Origin: Dyadobacter endophyticus
Lineage (GTDB): Bacteria > Bacteroidota > Bacteroidia > Cytophagales > Spirosomataceae
NCBI RefSeq assembly: GCF_014641595.1
Contig: NZ_BMIA01000005.1
Location: forward strand, 1-64,000
Direction of reading: 5' to 3'
DNA: 64,000 nucleotides
In this document: positions 6,858-16,033 of the stretch, piece by piece
Position numbering within the stretch: the stretch's first letter is position 1
Layout of the letters: every line of letters begins with the position of its first letter
Notes under the pieces: model-generated
Told to the model about the DNA's origin: nothing
Databases searched by the model: none
What the model saw: only the letters and a program-made list of their open reading frames with translations
Program-made: the position numbers and the translations under genes

Positions 6858-9116
6858 ATGCTGGCACCCAAACCTCCGATAGCGAACTTCACATCATTTC
6901 AAGACTGGGCCGACAACCCGCTCTGGAAAGCCATCCGGTTCCGATGGTACTGGTTTTTCATTTCCCCTTGCCTGTCAATGCTCCTGGGGTTGGCGTTTCT
7001 GCGATACAAAACGCCATATTACGACGTTACGGCCTCTCTTCTAGTCCGTGACGATTCGAGAGGAAGTGATTTTCGTGAAACCGCACTGCTGAAAGAACTC
7101 GGGCTTCCTGACGCTACCAGCAGCGTGGAAAACGAAATTGAAATACTCAAAAGTCGCACGTTACTCAGCCAGGTGATTGAGGACCTGAGTTTAACCACTC
7201 AATACTTCGCTTCGGGTCACCTTAAAACGGCCGAACTTTACGAAAAGACACCATACAAAGTCAGGTTTCCCGGGCGTCGACCTGCGAAACCCGGGATCTA
7301 CCGCATTGGTCGCGTAGGTGGCACTTCATTTACGCTCCAAACTCCTGATGGCGAATACAAAGGCATATTTGGCCAAAAATTAAGTCTGCCGAATGGCTTT
7401 ACAGTAATTGACACCACCCATTTTAAACCCGCCTCCGAGAATCAGTATTGCTTCGAAATATCCCGAAGCGAGACAGTCCTCGCCCATTACGCGCGTGTTC
7501 TGAACATTCAGGCCCCGAACAAAACTGCATGCCTGGTCAATCTTTCCATACGGGAGATCTTGCCGCGGAAAGGCGAAGCTATTTTGAAGCAGCTGATTGC
7601 CCGGTATCAGGCGGCAAGCATCAAAGAAAAGAACAAAATAGCGGATAACACGATCGACTTTATCAATGCAAACCTGACGCGCGTTTCCTCCGAACTAACC
7701 GGGGTTGAAAGAGACATCGAACATTTCCGTAAGCGCCACCAAGTCATCGACCTCGCGGAAGACAGTCGTCAGGCACTTCAAAAGCTCGCCATCAATGCGG
7801 CGAAAGAAAAGGAGCTGACGATCCATTTAAAAATCATTCAATTGCTGGAAACGCATTTACATGAGAAGCCCGCCACGGCCATCCCCTCGGCGCTATACCC
7901 TCAAGATGATATCTTTGCCGATTTGGCCGGGAAATACAATGAGGCGCAGTTGTCGCGCGTAAAGGCCCTCACGTCGCTCACGTCCGACCATCCCGAGGTC
8001 AAAACATTGGATAATGCAATGGCCGCCCTCAGAAGTGGTCTCCTGGACGCTATCCAGCACCAAAAGCGGGAGCTGGCATTGAGCATTGCCGCGACTCGCG
8101 AATACGGTGCGGGCTTCAATGCGGAAATTGCGCAATTGCCCGGACATCAACGTGCATTTTTGTCGCAGTCCCGCGAACAAGGCATTCAACAGGAGTTGTA
8201 TCTGTTTTTGCTAAAAAAACGCATGGAAACCGCGATCTCCCGCTCGGCAAATATCGCCAATGCAAGAGTTATCGATCCGCCTAAAGTCAGCCCGGAGCCT
8301 GCTTATCCCAATTACCAGCTTACCATGCTGGTGGCCTTCCTGGGAGGCATTCTGGCACCGGTCGGCATGCTCTACGTCCGGCAGATTTTCAACAACAAGA
8401 TCTCATCGAAGGCGGATATATTACAGCAATGCGACACCACGATAATCGGAGAAATCGGCCAGCAAAGCCGGTCTGCGTTGTTTACCAAAGCTGATAACCG
8501 CAGCCTGTTGACGGAACAGTTCCGTTCGTTGCGAACAAATATCCAGTTTGTTACCGGGGCGCACCAAAGCACGGTGATACTCCTCACTTCCGCGATGGCC
8601 AACGAGGGAAAATCATTCGTCGCTACATACCTCGCACGCTCATTCGCGCTTGCGACCAGGAAGGTGCTGCTCATCGACTTCGACCTCAGAAAACCGACGC
8701 TGGCCAAGCTCCTTGATCTACGGCCCGAAGGCGTTACAGAATGCATTACCCTTGGAAACGAGCCGCTTGTTCAACGGTGTGGTACGGAGCATCCCTTTGA
8801 TTTTCTCGCCGCCGGCGCACTACATCCGGGCTCAGGGGAATTGATGCTCTCGCCGAAAGTGGCCGCGCTTATTTCCACACTTAAAAAAGAATACGATTAT
8901 GTGCTGCTAGATAGCCCGCCCGTCGGTCTCGTGGCCGATGCACGCCTTCTGGGGCAACATGCCGACATGACCTTGTTTATCGTCCGGCAGCATTTCACTT
9001 TCATTCACCAACTCGCCAATATGCAGAAAGCGTGTGAGCAACGACAACTACCTGATTTATATGTTGTTCTCAACGGCACCCGAGACTTACACCGGTACCA
9101 ATACAACTACTATTGA
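6858..9116 (+). CDS. Polysaccharide co-polymerase / tyrosine autokinase (Wzc type)
   Basis: This 752-residue inner-membrane protein controls export and chain length of surface polysaccharide. A Wzz-like domain is bounded by a membrane helix near residues 30-50 and a second at about 490-510 (PEPAYPNYQL precedes it), with periplasmic coiled coil between. The cytoplasmic BY-kinase has Walker A ANEGKS (581-586), Walker A' LLIDFDLRKP (about 602-611) and Walker B YVLLDSPP (about 681-688). It ends in a tyrosine cluster (HRYQYNYY), the usual autophosphorylation tail. The A position of the Walker A loop is Ala, not Gly-Glu. It opens the operon with neuB 30 bases downstream. No Wza- or Wzx-type gene is in the window. 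Confidence 0.93.
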   Translation: MLAPKPPIANFTSFQDWADNPLWKAIRFRWYWFFISPCLSMLLGLAFLRYKTPYYDVTASLLVRDDSRGSDFRETALLKELGLPDATSSVENEIEILKSRTLLSQVIEDLSLTTQYFASGHLKTAELYEKTPYKVRFPGRRPAKPGIYRIGRVGGTSFTLQTPDGEYKGIFGQKLSLPNGFTVIDTTHFKPASENQYCFEISRSETVLAHYARVLNIQAPNKTACLVNLSIREILPRKGEAILKQLIARYQAASIKEKNKIADNTIDFINANLTRVSSELTGVERDIEHFRKRHQVIDLAEDSRQALQKLAINAAKEKELTIHLKIIQLLETHLHEKPATAIPSALYPQDDIFADLAGKYNEAQLSRVKALTSLTSDHPEVKTLDNAMAALRSGLLDAIQHQKRELALSIAATREYGAGFNAEIAQLPGHQRAFLSQSREQGIQQELYLFLLKKRMETAISRSANIANARVIDPPKVSPEPAYPNYQLTMLVAFLGGILAPVGMLYVRQIFNNKISSKADILQQCDTTIIGEIGQQSRSALFTKADNRSLLTEQFRSLRTNIQFVTGAHQSTVILLTSAMANEGKSFVATYLARSFALATRKVLLIDFDLRKPTLAKLLDLRPEGVTECITLGNEPLVQRCGTEHPFDFLAAGALHPGSGELMLSPKVAALISTLKKEYDYVLLDSPPVGLVADARLLGQHADMTLFIVRQHFTFIHQLANMQKACEQRQLPDLYVVLNGTRDLHRYQYNYY

Positions 9117-9146
9117 TATTCATTTAACCAATAAACAAACACACCT

Positions 9147-10160
9147 ATGAAGCAGCAGATTTATATGATCGGGGAAATTGGGCAGGCCCACGAGGGGAGC
9201 ATTGGTCTTGCGCATGCATACGTAGATGCGCTTGCACACGCAGGAGCCAACGCTGCGAAGTTTCAGGTCCATATCGCCGATGCCGAAAGCAGTATTTACG
9301 AGGATTTCCGGGTCAAAATACCCTATCAGAATGGTTCTCGCTTTGAGTACTGGAAAGGCATGGAGTTTTCCGCACAGGAATGGAGCGGGCTTAAAAAACA
9401 TTGCGAAAAAGCCGGGCTGGACTTTCTTGCCAGTCCATTTTCACTGGCGGCAGTCGATTTGCTCAACGAAATCGGGGTGTCCGCATTTAAAATCGGGTCC
9501 GGCGAAGTGGACAACCTGCCCATGCTCGACAAGATATCAGACACTGGGAAACCGGTTCTACTATCGTCGGGAATGAGCTCCTGGGCCGAACTCGATCGGG
9601 CTGTTTTCCTCCTCCAATCCCGGGGGCAGACCGTTTCCGTACTCCAATGCACGACCGCCTATCCTGCCAAACCGCATCAATGGGGACTGAATGTTTTGTA
9701 TGAAATGAGCCAGCGTTACCAGGTCCCGGTTGGCCTTTCGGATCACTCGGGCGACATTTTCGCTTGCCTCGCAGCGGCATCTCTCGGCGCTCGTATCCTG
9801 GAATTCCATATTACTTTCGACAAAAGGATGAGCAACCCCGACGCCTCCGCATCGTTAACCCTTCGGCAGGCGAATACATTAATCACCGGCGTTCGCAGGA
9901 TCGAAACGGCGCTCAATTTCCCTGTTGACAAAGATGCAAATGCGGCTTTTTCGCGACTAAAAAGTCTCTTCGGTAAATCACTAGCCGTTAACCGCGATCT
10001 GCGGAAAGGCGAGCAGATCCAATGCGCCGATCTCGAAACTAAAAAACCGGCCGGTTTTGGCGTACCGGCGGCGCGGTACCAGGAAGTGCTGGGGAAGAGC
10101 TTGACAAGAGATATTGCTCAATGGGATTTTCTCACTGAAAACCACCTTAGCCATGCGTAA
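9147..10160 (+). CDS. neuB: N-acetylneuraminate (sialic acid) synthase
   Basis: This 337-residue protein condenses phosphoenolpyruvate with ManNAc to give N-acetylneuraminic acid (or the homologous nonulosonate). The NeuB TIM barrel shows EIGQAHEGS, KFQVH, LASPFS, FKIGSGE and LQCTTAYPAKP. The metal and substrate motifs PVGLSDHSG and LEFHITFDK follow. A C-terminal SAF antifreeze-like domain (about 275-337, SLAVNRDLRKGEQI) completes the standard architecture. The stop overlaps the neuC start by 8 bases, indicating coupled translation. Confidence 0.95.
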   Translation: MKQQIYMIGEIGQAHEGSIGLAHAYVDALAHAGANAAKFQVHIADAESSIYEDFRVKIPYQNGSRFEYWKGMEFSAQEWSGLKKHCEKAGLDFLASPFSLAAVDLLNEIGVSAFKIGSGEVDNLPMLDKISDTGKPVLLSSGMSSWAELDRAVFLLQSRGQTVSVLQCTTAYPAKPHQWGLNVLYEMSQRYQVPVGLSDHSGDIFACLAAASLGARILEFHITFDKRMSNPDASASLTLRQANTLITGVRRIETALNFPVDKDANAAFSRLKSLFGKSLAVNRDLRKGEQIQCADLETKKPAGFGVPAARYQEVLGKSLTRDIAQWDFLTENHLSHA

Positions 10161-11298
10161 AATCTGCGTTGTAATCACTGCCCGGGCCAGTTACAGCCGG
10201 ATCAAAACCGTGCTGACGGCCATCCAGGCTCATCCACGGCTCACATTACAGATTGTCGTAACTGGCAGCGCACTGGTCGAAAGGTTCGGAAATATCATTC
10301 CACACCTGGAAGCTCAAAACTTGCCTGTTTCCGCTATCATCCCAAATCTGCTAGACGTCGAAAACACTACTGCCTCAGCCAAAACAACCGGTCTTGCGGT
10401 GATCGAACTTGCTACTTTTTTCGCGAACCGTCGACCTGATTTAGTAGTCACCGTTGCCGACCGGTACGAAACCATCGCGACGGCCATTGCCGCGGTGAAT
10501 ATGAACATTCCACTCGCTCACGTCCAGGGCGGAGAGACCACCGGCAATATCGACGACCGTATCCGAAACAGCATTTCGCAACTTGCTGACCTGCATTTTG
10601 TAGCTACCGAAAACGCACGGGACAGATTAGTGCGGATGGGCCTTTCGCGACAGAAAGTCCATTGCACCGGGTGTCCCTCCATCGATTTGGTGTACCGGCA
10701 CAAGGATTTCTATTTCAACCCTTACGAAAGTTACGGAGGTGTGGGCACGCAGCCCGACTTGAACGCACCCTACCTGGTGATATTGCAGCACCCGGTAACG
10801 ACCGAAACAGGACATTCTAAATGGCAGATTGGCAACACCCTGCATGCCATTGCTGCCCTGAATATGCCCGGCATTTGGTTCTGGCCCAATGCCGATTCCG
10901 GAACGGCCGGCACCGCCCAGGGCATTCGTGCTTTCCGGGAGCAACATCCGGATCTCCCCTTCCATTTTTTCAAGAATATGGAATCGAGTCACTTCATTCA
11001 GCTGCTCAAGAATTGTGCAGCCTTTGTCGGCAATTCCAGCGTAGGGATACGCGAATGCAGTGCGCTGGGCGTTCCGGCAGTGAACATCGGAAGCAGGCAA
11101 CGCGGCCGGGAGCGAGGCCCGAACGTGTTGGATTGCCTTCCGAACACTGAGGCAATTGCATCCGCCGTCCAACACCAGCTCGCCCATGGACATTACCAGC
11201 AGGTAACGCTATACGGGCGTGGTGACGCCGGGGAACGAATCGCCGAGCAACTTGCGACTGTTCCATTGATTCTCAAAAAACACCTTCTCCCGGCATGA
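10153..11298 (+). CDS. neuC: UDP-N-acetylglucosamine 2-epimerase (hydrolysing), NeuC type
   Basis: This 381-residue enzyme converts UDP-GlcNAc to ManNAc plus UDP, feeding NeuB. The start at 10153 is preferred because MRKICVVITARASYSR is the conserved N-terminus; a longer reading would sit inside neuB. GT-B/epimerase features include VTVADRYET, HVQGGETTGNIDD and FVGNSSVGIRE. It overlaps neuB by 8 and neuA by 4 bases. The hydrolysing epimerase without dehydratase or aminotransferase genes favours Neu5Ac over legionaminic or pseudaminic acid, although LegG enzymes are homologous. Confidence 0.93.
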   Translation: MRKICVVITARASYSRIKTVLTAIQAHPRLTLQIVVTGSALVERFGNIIPHLEAQNLPVSAIIPNLLDVENTTASAKTTGLAVIELATFFANRRPDLVVTVADRYETIATAIAAVNMNIPLAHVQGGETTGNIDDRIRNSISQLADLHFVATENARDRLVRMGLSRQKVHCTGCPSIDLVYRHKDFYFNPYESYGGVGTQPDLNAPYLVILQHPVTTETGHSKWQIGNTLHAIAALNMPGIWFWPNADSGTAGTAQGIRAFREQHPDLPFHFFKNMESSHFIQLLKNCAAFVGNSSVGIRECSALGVPAVNIGSRQRGRERGPNVLDCLPNTEAIASAVQHQLAHGHYQQVTLYGRGDAGERIAEQLATVPLILKKHLLPA

Positions 11299-12029
11299 CA
11301 GCGCTATTTCCAAAAATCCTGGGCCTCATTCCTGCACGAAAGGGGTCGAAAGGAGTTCCTGGTAAAAACATGAAACTGCTTGGCGGAATGCCGCTCATAC
11401 AATACACCATCGAGTCGGCCCGGCAGTCGGAGCTGCTGGATACCATTCTCGTTTCCACGGACTGCCCCGAAATCGCCGCCTTTGTGAACTGTTTTGACAG
11501 AATAACGGCACCGTTTGTGCGTCCCGCGCATATCGCGACGGATCATACGCCAATGATCGAAGTGGTCATACACGCACTAAATAGTGCCGAACGCAATCTC
11601 TATCGCTTTGAATATGTGCTGCTACTCCAACCTACCTGCCCGTTTCGCAAACCTGGCATGATCGACGAAACCATCCGTCACGTCGTCCAGCAAAAGGCCG
11701 ACAGTCTGATGACCATGCGAAGGATTCCCGATCCGCATAACCCTTTCTGGTCTTATACCCTGCAAAACGACAAATTACAGCATGTGGTACCGGATGTAAA
11801 TCGACCTACACGGCGACAGGACCTGACTGCTACGTACCATCGGGACGGAGAGATTTACATCGCACGCACCTCACTGATCCGCGCAGGCGAGATCACCGGA
11901 GGGAAGATAGCCGGGTGGTTGAACGATAACCCGTTTGAGATCAATATAGACACGCCTGCCGATTGGATGCGGGCAGAAACACTCTTTAATCAATGGAAAG
12001 ATCAGACCAAAAACATATTCTCGTATTAA
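11295..12029 (+). CDS. neuA: CMP-N-acetylneuraminate cytidylyltransferase
   Basis: This 244-residue enzyme activates sialic acid with CTP to CMP-sialic acid, the donor for sialyltransferases. The nucleotidyltransferase signature LIPARKGSKGVPGKNMKLL is at residues 9-27. It is followed by LVSTDCPEIA, LLQPTCPFR and the C-terminal INIDTPADW motif. The start codon overlaps the neuC stop (ATGA), and the 3' end overlaps the next gene by 37 bases. With neuB and neuC this gives a complete CMP-nonulosonate pathway from UDP-GlcNAc. Confidence 0.95.
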   Translation: MTALFPKILGLIPARKGSKGVPGKNMKLLGGMPLIQYTIESARQSELLDTILVSTDCPEIAAFVNCFDRITAPFVRPAHIATDHTPMIEVVIHALNSAERNLYRFEYVLLLQPTCPFRKPGMIDETIRHVVQQKADSLMTMRRIPDPHNPFWSYTLQNDKLQHVVPDVNRPTRRQDLTATYHRDGEIYIARTSLIRAGEITGGKIAGWLNDNPFEINIDTPADWMRAETLFNQWKDQTKNIFSY

Positions 12030-13354
12030 TTACCAATCCATTCGCGGTGCTCAACACCATTCATTCCGGCCTCATGGGCCAGCTTGGGAAATGTTACAGG
12101 ATCTCGGTCATGTCCGATCTGCTGACGGTAGCAGATGTTGATCATTTCAACAAACATTTCCAACTGAACATGCAGTTGTTAAAAACGCCGGTACCCTCAG
12201 TTTCAACGTTTGAGAAATGGCTGAGAGCGGTAGAGACGCTACTTTTCGGCTATTGCTTCGGCCTGGAAACTATCCGCATTAAAGTCATGGAACGGGGCCG
12301 CGTCTTTCATTGGCTTTTCTCGATATCACAAAAAAGCCTTACGCTCATCCTTCTGAGTACCTCGGTGATGGTTTTTATCAGAAACTGGCTGATCCGTCGC
12401 ACAACGCTGTCAGATCTCTACGTGCCGCTTGCAGCTCACAACTTTCTCGCGGTGGTCTCGACTTCCCCATTCGATTTGCGTGAGAACGCAATCGTTAATT
12501 CGCTTCAAATACATGGAATACCGAATATTTCAATCATCATCAGCTGGGACAATTTTACTTCAAAAGGATTGATGAATGCGAGGCCCGATCTGGTGCTGGT
12601 TTGGAATCCATCTATGGCGCTCGAGTACCAGCGGTTTTATGCAATGTTCGGAGAACTTGCTGCGATTCGCATTGCCGGCATTCCGAGGTTCGATATATAT
12701 TTCAGGAACCCGGCCGACGAAAGTTCCAACCCGGCCGGAGTGCCCGGAACCGACGCGAATACCCGCATTATCCTGTTTCCGACAGGCGCTGTCAAACACC
12801 ACTCGTGCCAAAATTATGTCATTGAAGACCTTTTAGAATATGCGCAAACCCGGCCCGATGTCCTGATCCTCGTAAGGTGTCACCCCCGAGATGACCCTCG
12901 GCGATACGACCATTTCGGTTCGGTCAAAAATCTGCGTGTTTTTCAATCTTTCGGTGAAAATACAGGCAAGGTGCCACCCGCCGATTTTCTTGAAATATTA
13001 CATTTCCAGCTAACGACTTGCACTGTTTGCGTACAAGTCGCTTCTACAATGTTCCTGGATGCCGCTGCCTGCAACAAACCATGTATCAGCATTGCCTACG
13101 ATGCCCATCCGGGTGTGGACTATGCCGGATCGGTGAGGCGGTTCTATGACTATTCTCATCAGTTACCGCTTCACAAAATCCACAGGAAATACATTGTTTA
13201 TGATCGCCGGGAGCTGTTCGGAAAACTGGATGAAATATTAGGCGGTCGCCACGTGACAACTGACCTCGGGAAAGCGGTAAAGTGTTTCACTAATCAATAT
13301 TCGCCCGATTCCGCCCTGTTGTCCGCTCAATATATCAGGGAATGGTTAGGCTGA
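11993..13354 (+). CDS. Putative GT-B-type glycosyltransferase of the sialic-acid operon
   Basis: This 453-residue protein is not one I recognise with certainty. The C-terminal half has features of CDP-glycerol/capsule-type GT-B transferases: IIISWDNFTSKG (about residues 182-193), LVLVWNPSMALEY, RIAGIPRFDIYF, RCHPRDDPRRYDHF, and a late VASTMFLDAAACNKPCISIAYD corresponding to the donor-binding region. A hydrophobic stretch at about 110-130 could associate with the membrane. It follows neuA with a 37-base overlap, so a sialyltransferase or a linker-sugar transferase is a reasonable but unproven role. It is not an obvious member of GT42, GT52 or GT80. Confidence 0.72.
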   Translation: MERSDQKHILVLITNPFAVLNTIHSGLMGQLGKCYRISVMSDLLTVADVDHFNKHFQLNMQLLKTPVPSVSTFEKWLRAVETLLFGYCFGLETIRIKVMERGRVFHWLFSISQKSLTLILLSTSVMVFIRNWLIRRTTLSDLYVPLAAHNFLAVVSTSPFDLRENAIVNSLQIHGIPNISIIISWDNFTSKGLMNARPDLVLVWNPSMALEYQRFYAMFGELAAIRIAGIPRFDIYFRNPADESSNPAGVPGTDANTRIILFPTGAVKHHSCQNYVIEDLLEYAQTRPDVLILVRCHPRDDPRRYDHFGSVKNLRVFQSFGENTGKVPPADFLEILHFQLTTCTVCVQVASTMFLDAAACNKPCISIAYDAHPGVDYAGSVRRFYDYSHQLPLHKIHRKYIVYDRRELFGKLDEILGGRHVTTDLGKAVKCFTNQYSPDSALLSAQYIREWLG

Positions 13355-14742
13355 TCCTTGCGGCAGGCAGCATGGCTGCATTGTGTGTCAGCGTGGTGTG
13401 GTTCGCTACGATCGTGTTCAGCTCGTTGCTCATTTTCGGCGAAAGTACCGTTCAAACTGTGCTCGTTTTCGGTTTCTATGTCTATTGTGTGCTTACGCTG
13501 GTTGTTCCGTCCGAGCACAAACTCTTTTACGTACTCAGTATCCCTATTCTGACCCAATTTCTACACCTCCTTCAAAAGTACGATTTCCCGCCCGGCGCTA
13601 ATTCTCCATGGCGGCTGCTACCCTTTATAATTGTCGATCTCCACATTGTATCTGCGCTGATTCGTTTTAAAACGAGTCTTACCGCCACACAAAAAGGTGT
13701 AGCTGCATCATGGATAGCTCTTAACTTTCTGTCCATCATCATCTCGCCCAATCTGCCGGGAATCATTACCGGGGCATTCGTTTTGGTAGTCATCACCCTT
13801 CCCTTGTATTTTTGCTATTTAAGCCTGTGTTCTGAACGTCCCTCATTCTCAACGGATTTAGAGCGATCCCTCTGCCTTCTGTTCATTCTGCTTGCGTTTG
13901 GAACATTCGGGCTCGTCTTCTTGGGAGCGCAATACAAAGGTGCCAGCAACCTGCTGGTAACCCGAAATATTTCGGACACCAATGTGACAATGGCTTACTT
14001 TATTCTCCTTTGGCCATTTGCATTGCGATATGCCGGGCGTTCAAGACATACATTTCTATTGACACTTTTACTGGTACTACTTTTCGCTGTCGTGGTGTTG
14101 CTGTCCTTTTCGCGCGGTGCGGTCTTTATTGTATTACCTTACTTATTTTCTACATTATTGATTATAAGCAACTTAAAACAAGTCGTATGGTTTAGTTCGA
14201 TCGGCATTCTGCTCAGCGCGGCTTTCAAAGACCTCCTCCAACTCATCAATACGGAGCTCGCCTACTCCTGGCAACTCCGTTTCGCCGATTTCCAGGCAGC
14301 CGGGCCGGCCCTCCAAAAATTACAGGAAGCCAGCGGGCGGGCAGAAATTCGCAGGTTTGCGTACAAACTGTTTCTCGAAAGTCCGCTTTACGGCCATGGC
14401 ACAGGAAGTTTTGAGCTGCTGGGCCCAGGCTATCGCGAGGCACACTCGATGTTTTTTACCATTCTCGCGGAGCAGGGGCTTGTCGGAATGCTGTATCTGT
14501 ACGCACTCTTCCTGGGACTTGGATATTGTTTGTTGAAAACGAAGGTATCAGGACGCCAATACCGGCTTCTGCCCACTGCATTGTGTGCGTACCTGCTATT
14601 TGTGCATTCGGTAGGGTCCGTTTGGGTGATCATTCCGGCCAAAAGTCTCACGATCAATTGCATCGCACCGCTCCTGCTACTCTGCATGTATCATTATTCA
14701 AAAACCATTTGTGAGAGTTCCCCGTCGCTCTATCATGGCTAA
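13342..14742 (+). CDS. O-antigen polymerase/ligase family membrane protein (Wzy/WaaL-like)
   Basis: This 466-residue integral membrane protein has about 11-12 hydrophobic segments. The large periplasmic loop typical of the Wzy_C/O-antigen ligase family lies at about residues 310-365. It contains GHGTGSFELLGPGYREAHSM, and the His in REAHS matches the conserved H of the family. LSFSRGAVFIV precedes it. It should polymerise repeat units in the periplasm or ligate glycan to an acceptor; sequence alone does not decide between these. It overlaps the preceding gene by 13 bases and the next by 8. Confidence 0.87.
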   Translation: MVRLILAAGSMAALCVSVVWFATIVFSSLLIFGESTVQTVLVFGFYVYCVLTLVVPSEHKLFYVLSIPILTQFLHLLQKYDFPPGANSPWRLLPFIIVDLHIVSALIRFKTSLTATQKGVAASWIALNFLSIIISPNLPGIITGAFVLVVITLPLYFCYLSLCSERPSFSTDLERSLCLLFILLAFGTFGLVFLGAQYKGASNLLVTRNISDTNVTMAYFILLWPFALRYAGRSRHTFLLTLLLVLLFAVVVLLSFSRGAVFIVLPYLFSTLLIISNLKQVVWFSSIGILLSAAFKDLLQLINTELAYSWQLRFADFQAAGPALQKLQEASGRAEIRRFAYKLFLESPLYGHGTGSFELLGPGYREAHSMFFTILAEQGLVGMLYLYALFLGLGYCLLKTKVSGRQYRLLPTALCAYLLFVHSVGSVWVIIPAKSLTINCIAPLLLLCMYHYSKTICESSPSLYHG

Positions 14743-15691
14743 ACTGCTGATTATCGGACAAATACCACCACCGATCGGCGGAGTGACAGAGCATGTGAGG
14801 AGGCTGACGCAAAATCTGCGACGAACCGGGTTCCCCTTCGATTTTTGCGATCCTGGAAAAGCTTCTCTGGCCAGCATTCTTTTTAAGATAGCTACCCACC
14901 GCACCATTCATATCCACTTTTCAAACCCGGGTACGCAAGCCCTGTTTGCCGCTTTCTGCCGGCTTACATTTAAGAAACTCATCATTACTTATCACGGACG
15001 TTGGGGCAGGTATGGCGCGTTAGTGAACTGGGTCGTAAAGTTATCCGCATACCTCGCGCACGTACCCATTGTGCAGGAGCGGGCGAGCCTGCTGCAAGCG
15101 TTCAACTGCAACGCACGCGCCCGCCAGATCTCAACCTATATCCCCGACGCGGACATACTTCCCCTCCCGGCCCGGTTACAGGCGGCAATAGCATCGCGCC
15201 GCAATGATTACCAGGCGACATTCTGCACAAATGCGTGGAATGTGACATTTGACAAGAATGGTCAGGAAACTTATGGGATTTCAGAGATGATCGCCCGGTT
15301 CGCCGATTATCCGGAGTATCAACTTTTGGTCTCCGACCCATCCTGTAACTACCGGTTGTACATCGAAAAGCACACACGGCACATTCCTAATAACCTGCTT
15401 TTTATCAGTCAGCTACACGATTTCAAAAGTATTCTTTTACTTTCCGACGCATTCATCCGAAATACTACTACCGATGGTGGGTCATTGTCGATCCACGAAG
15501 CACGGGAGCTTGGAATCCCCGTCCTGGCTTCCGCAGCCGTGGAACGGCCGCCATTTTGCAGCGTTTTTCAGGATTTTTCGAAAGCTGATTTAAAGGAAAA
15601 ACTGGAAGAGGCGCGGCGATTGATCACCCTGCCGGGCACGACATATGATGCGGTGGGCGAACTGATCAAACTATACCAGGAGATTGCTTGA
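14735..15691 (+). CDS. GT-B glycosyltransferase (group 1-like)
   Basis: This has 318 residues from the ATG at 14735; a GTG at 14711 would add 8 residues but deepen the overlap with the polymerase gene. The N-terminus KLLIIGQIPPPIGGVTEHV is the classic GT4 opening loop. The C-terminal donor region has RNTTTDGGSLSIHEARELGIPVLAS in place of the usual EGFGL/E motif. The sugar and linkage are unknown. It is the last gene of the polysaccharide operon; about 340 bases without a gene follow. Confidence 0.85.
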   Translation: MAKLLIIGQIPPPIGGVTEHVRRLTQNLRRTGFPFDFCDPGKASLASILFKIATHRTIHIHFSNPGTQALFAAFCRLTFKKLIITYHGRWGRYGALVNWVVKLSAYLAHVPIVQERASLLQAFNCNARARQISTYIPDADILPLPARLQAAIASRRNDYQATFCTNAWNVTFDKNGQETYGISEMIARFADYPEYQLLVSDPSCNYRLYIEKHTRHIPNNLLFISQLHDFKSILLLSDAFIRNTTTDGGSLSIHEARELGIPVLASAAVERPPFCSVFQDFSKADLKEKLEEARRLITLPGTTYDAVGELIKLYQEIA

Positions 15692-16033
15692 CTGCATAGC
15701 TAATCATTTAATAATCAGCCTATAAAAACAAAGGCATAGAAAAATTTCCATGCCCTGTTTCACACTATACACACACTATATTTTTAATATCTATTATATC
15801 GCTTGGATAAAATTTCAGATCGAATTTCAATACCGCAAAATAACAAACTAAAGTGATCAGAAAAAAACTTTAGGATGCGAATTTCTAAATTCTAATCAGA
15901 AAATAGTGGACATTTCCCTAAATTCTTTTTATCGAATTGCGCTGTTATTCAAATTTACGGAAAATTGGCGTAATTATTGCTCAAACTACTCTGCCTGATT
16001 ACTTTCGTGCAACTAACGCTCACCAACTCATTC
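15692..16033. other. AT-rich intergenic region without a gene
   Basis: No convincing reading frame is present. A hairpin at 15733-15754 (GGCAT-a-GAAA...TTTC-c-ATGCC) could terminate the polysaccharide operon, but its T tract is weak. The rest is AT-rich, and the promoter for the TerC gene lies at 15976-16007. Confidence 0.6.
15976..16007 (+). promoter_or_regulatory. Promoter of the TerC-family gene
   Basis: ATTG ending at 15979, 20 bases, then TACTTTCG (16000-16007), one mismatch from TAnnTTTG. It implies translation starts at the ATG at 16034, because an upstream TTG in the same frame would be part of the -33 element. Confidence 0.5.

Noticed and set aside
5603..15691. Polysaccharide locus as a recently acquired island
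   Set aside because: No integrase, insertion sequence, tRNA target or flanking repeat is visible at its borders; overlapping genes and similar base composition suggest long residence.
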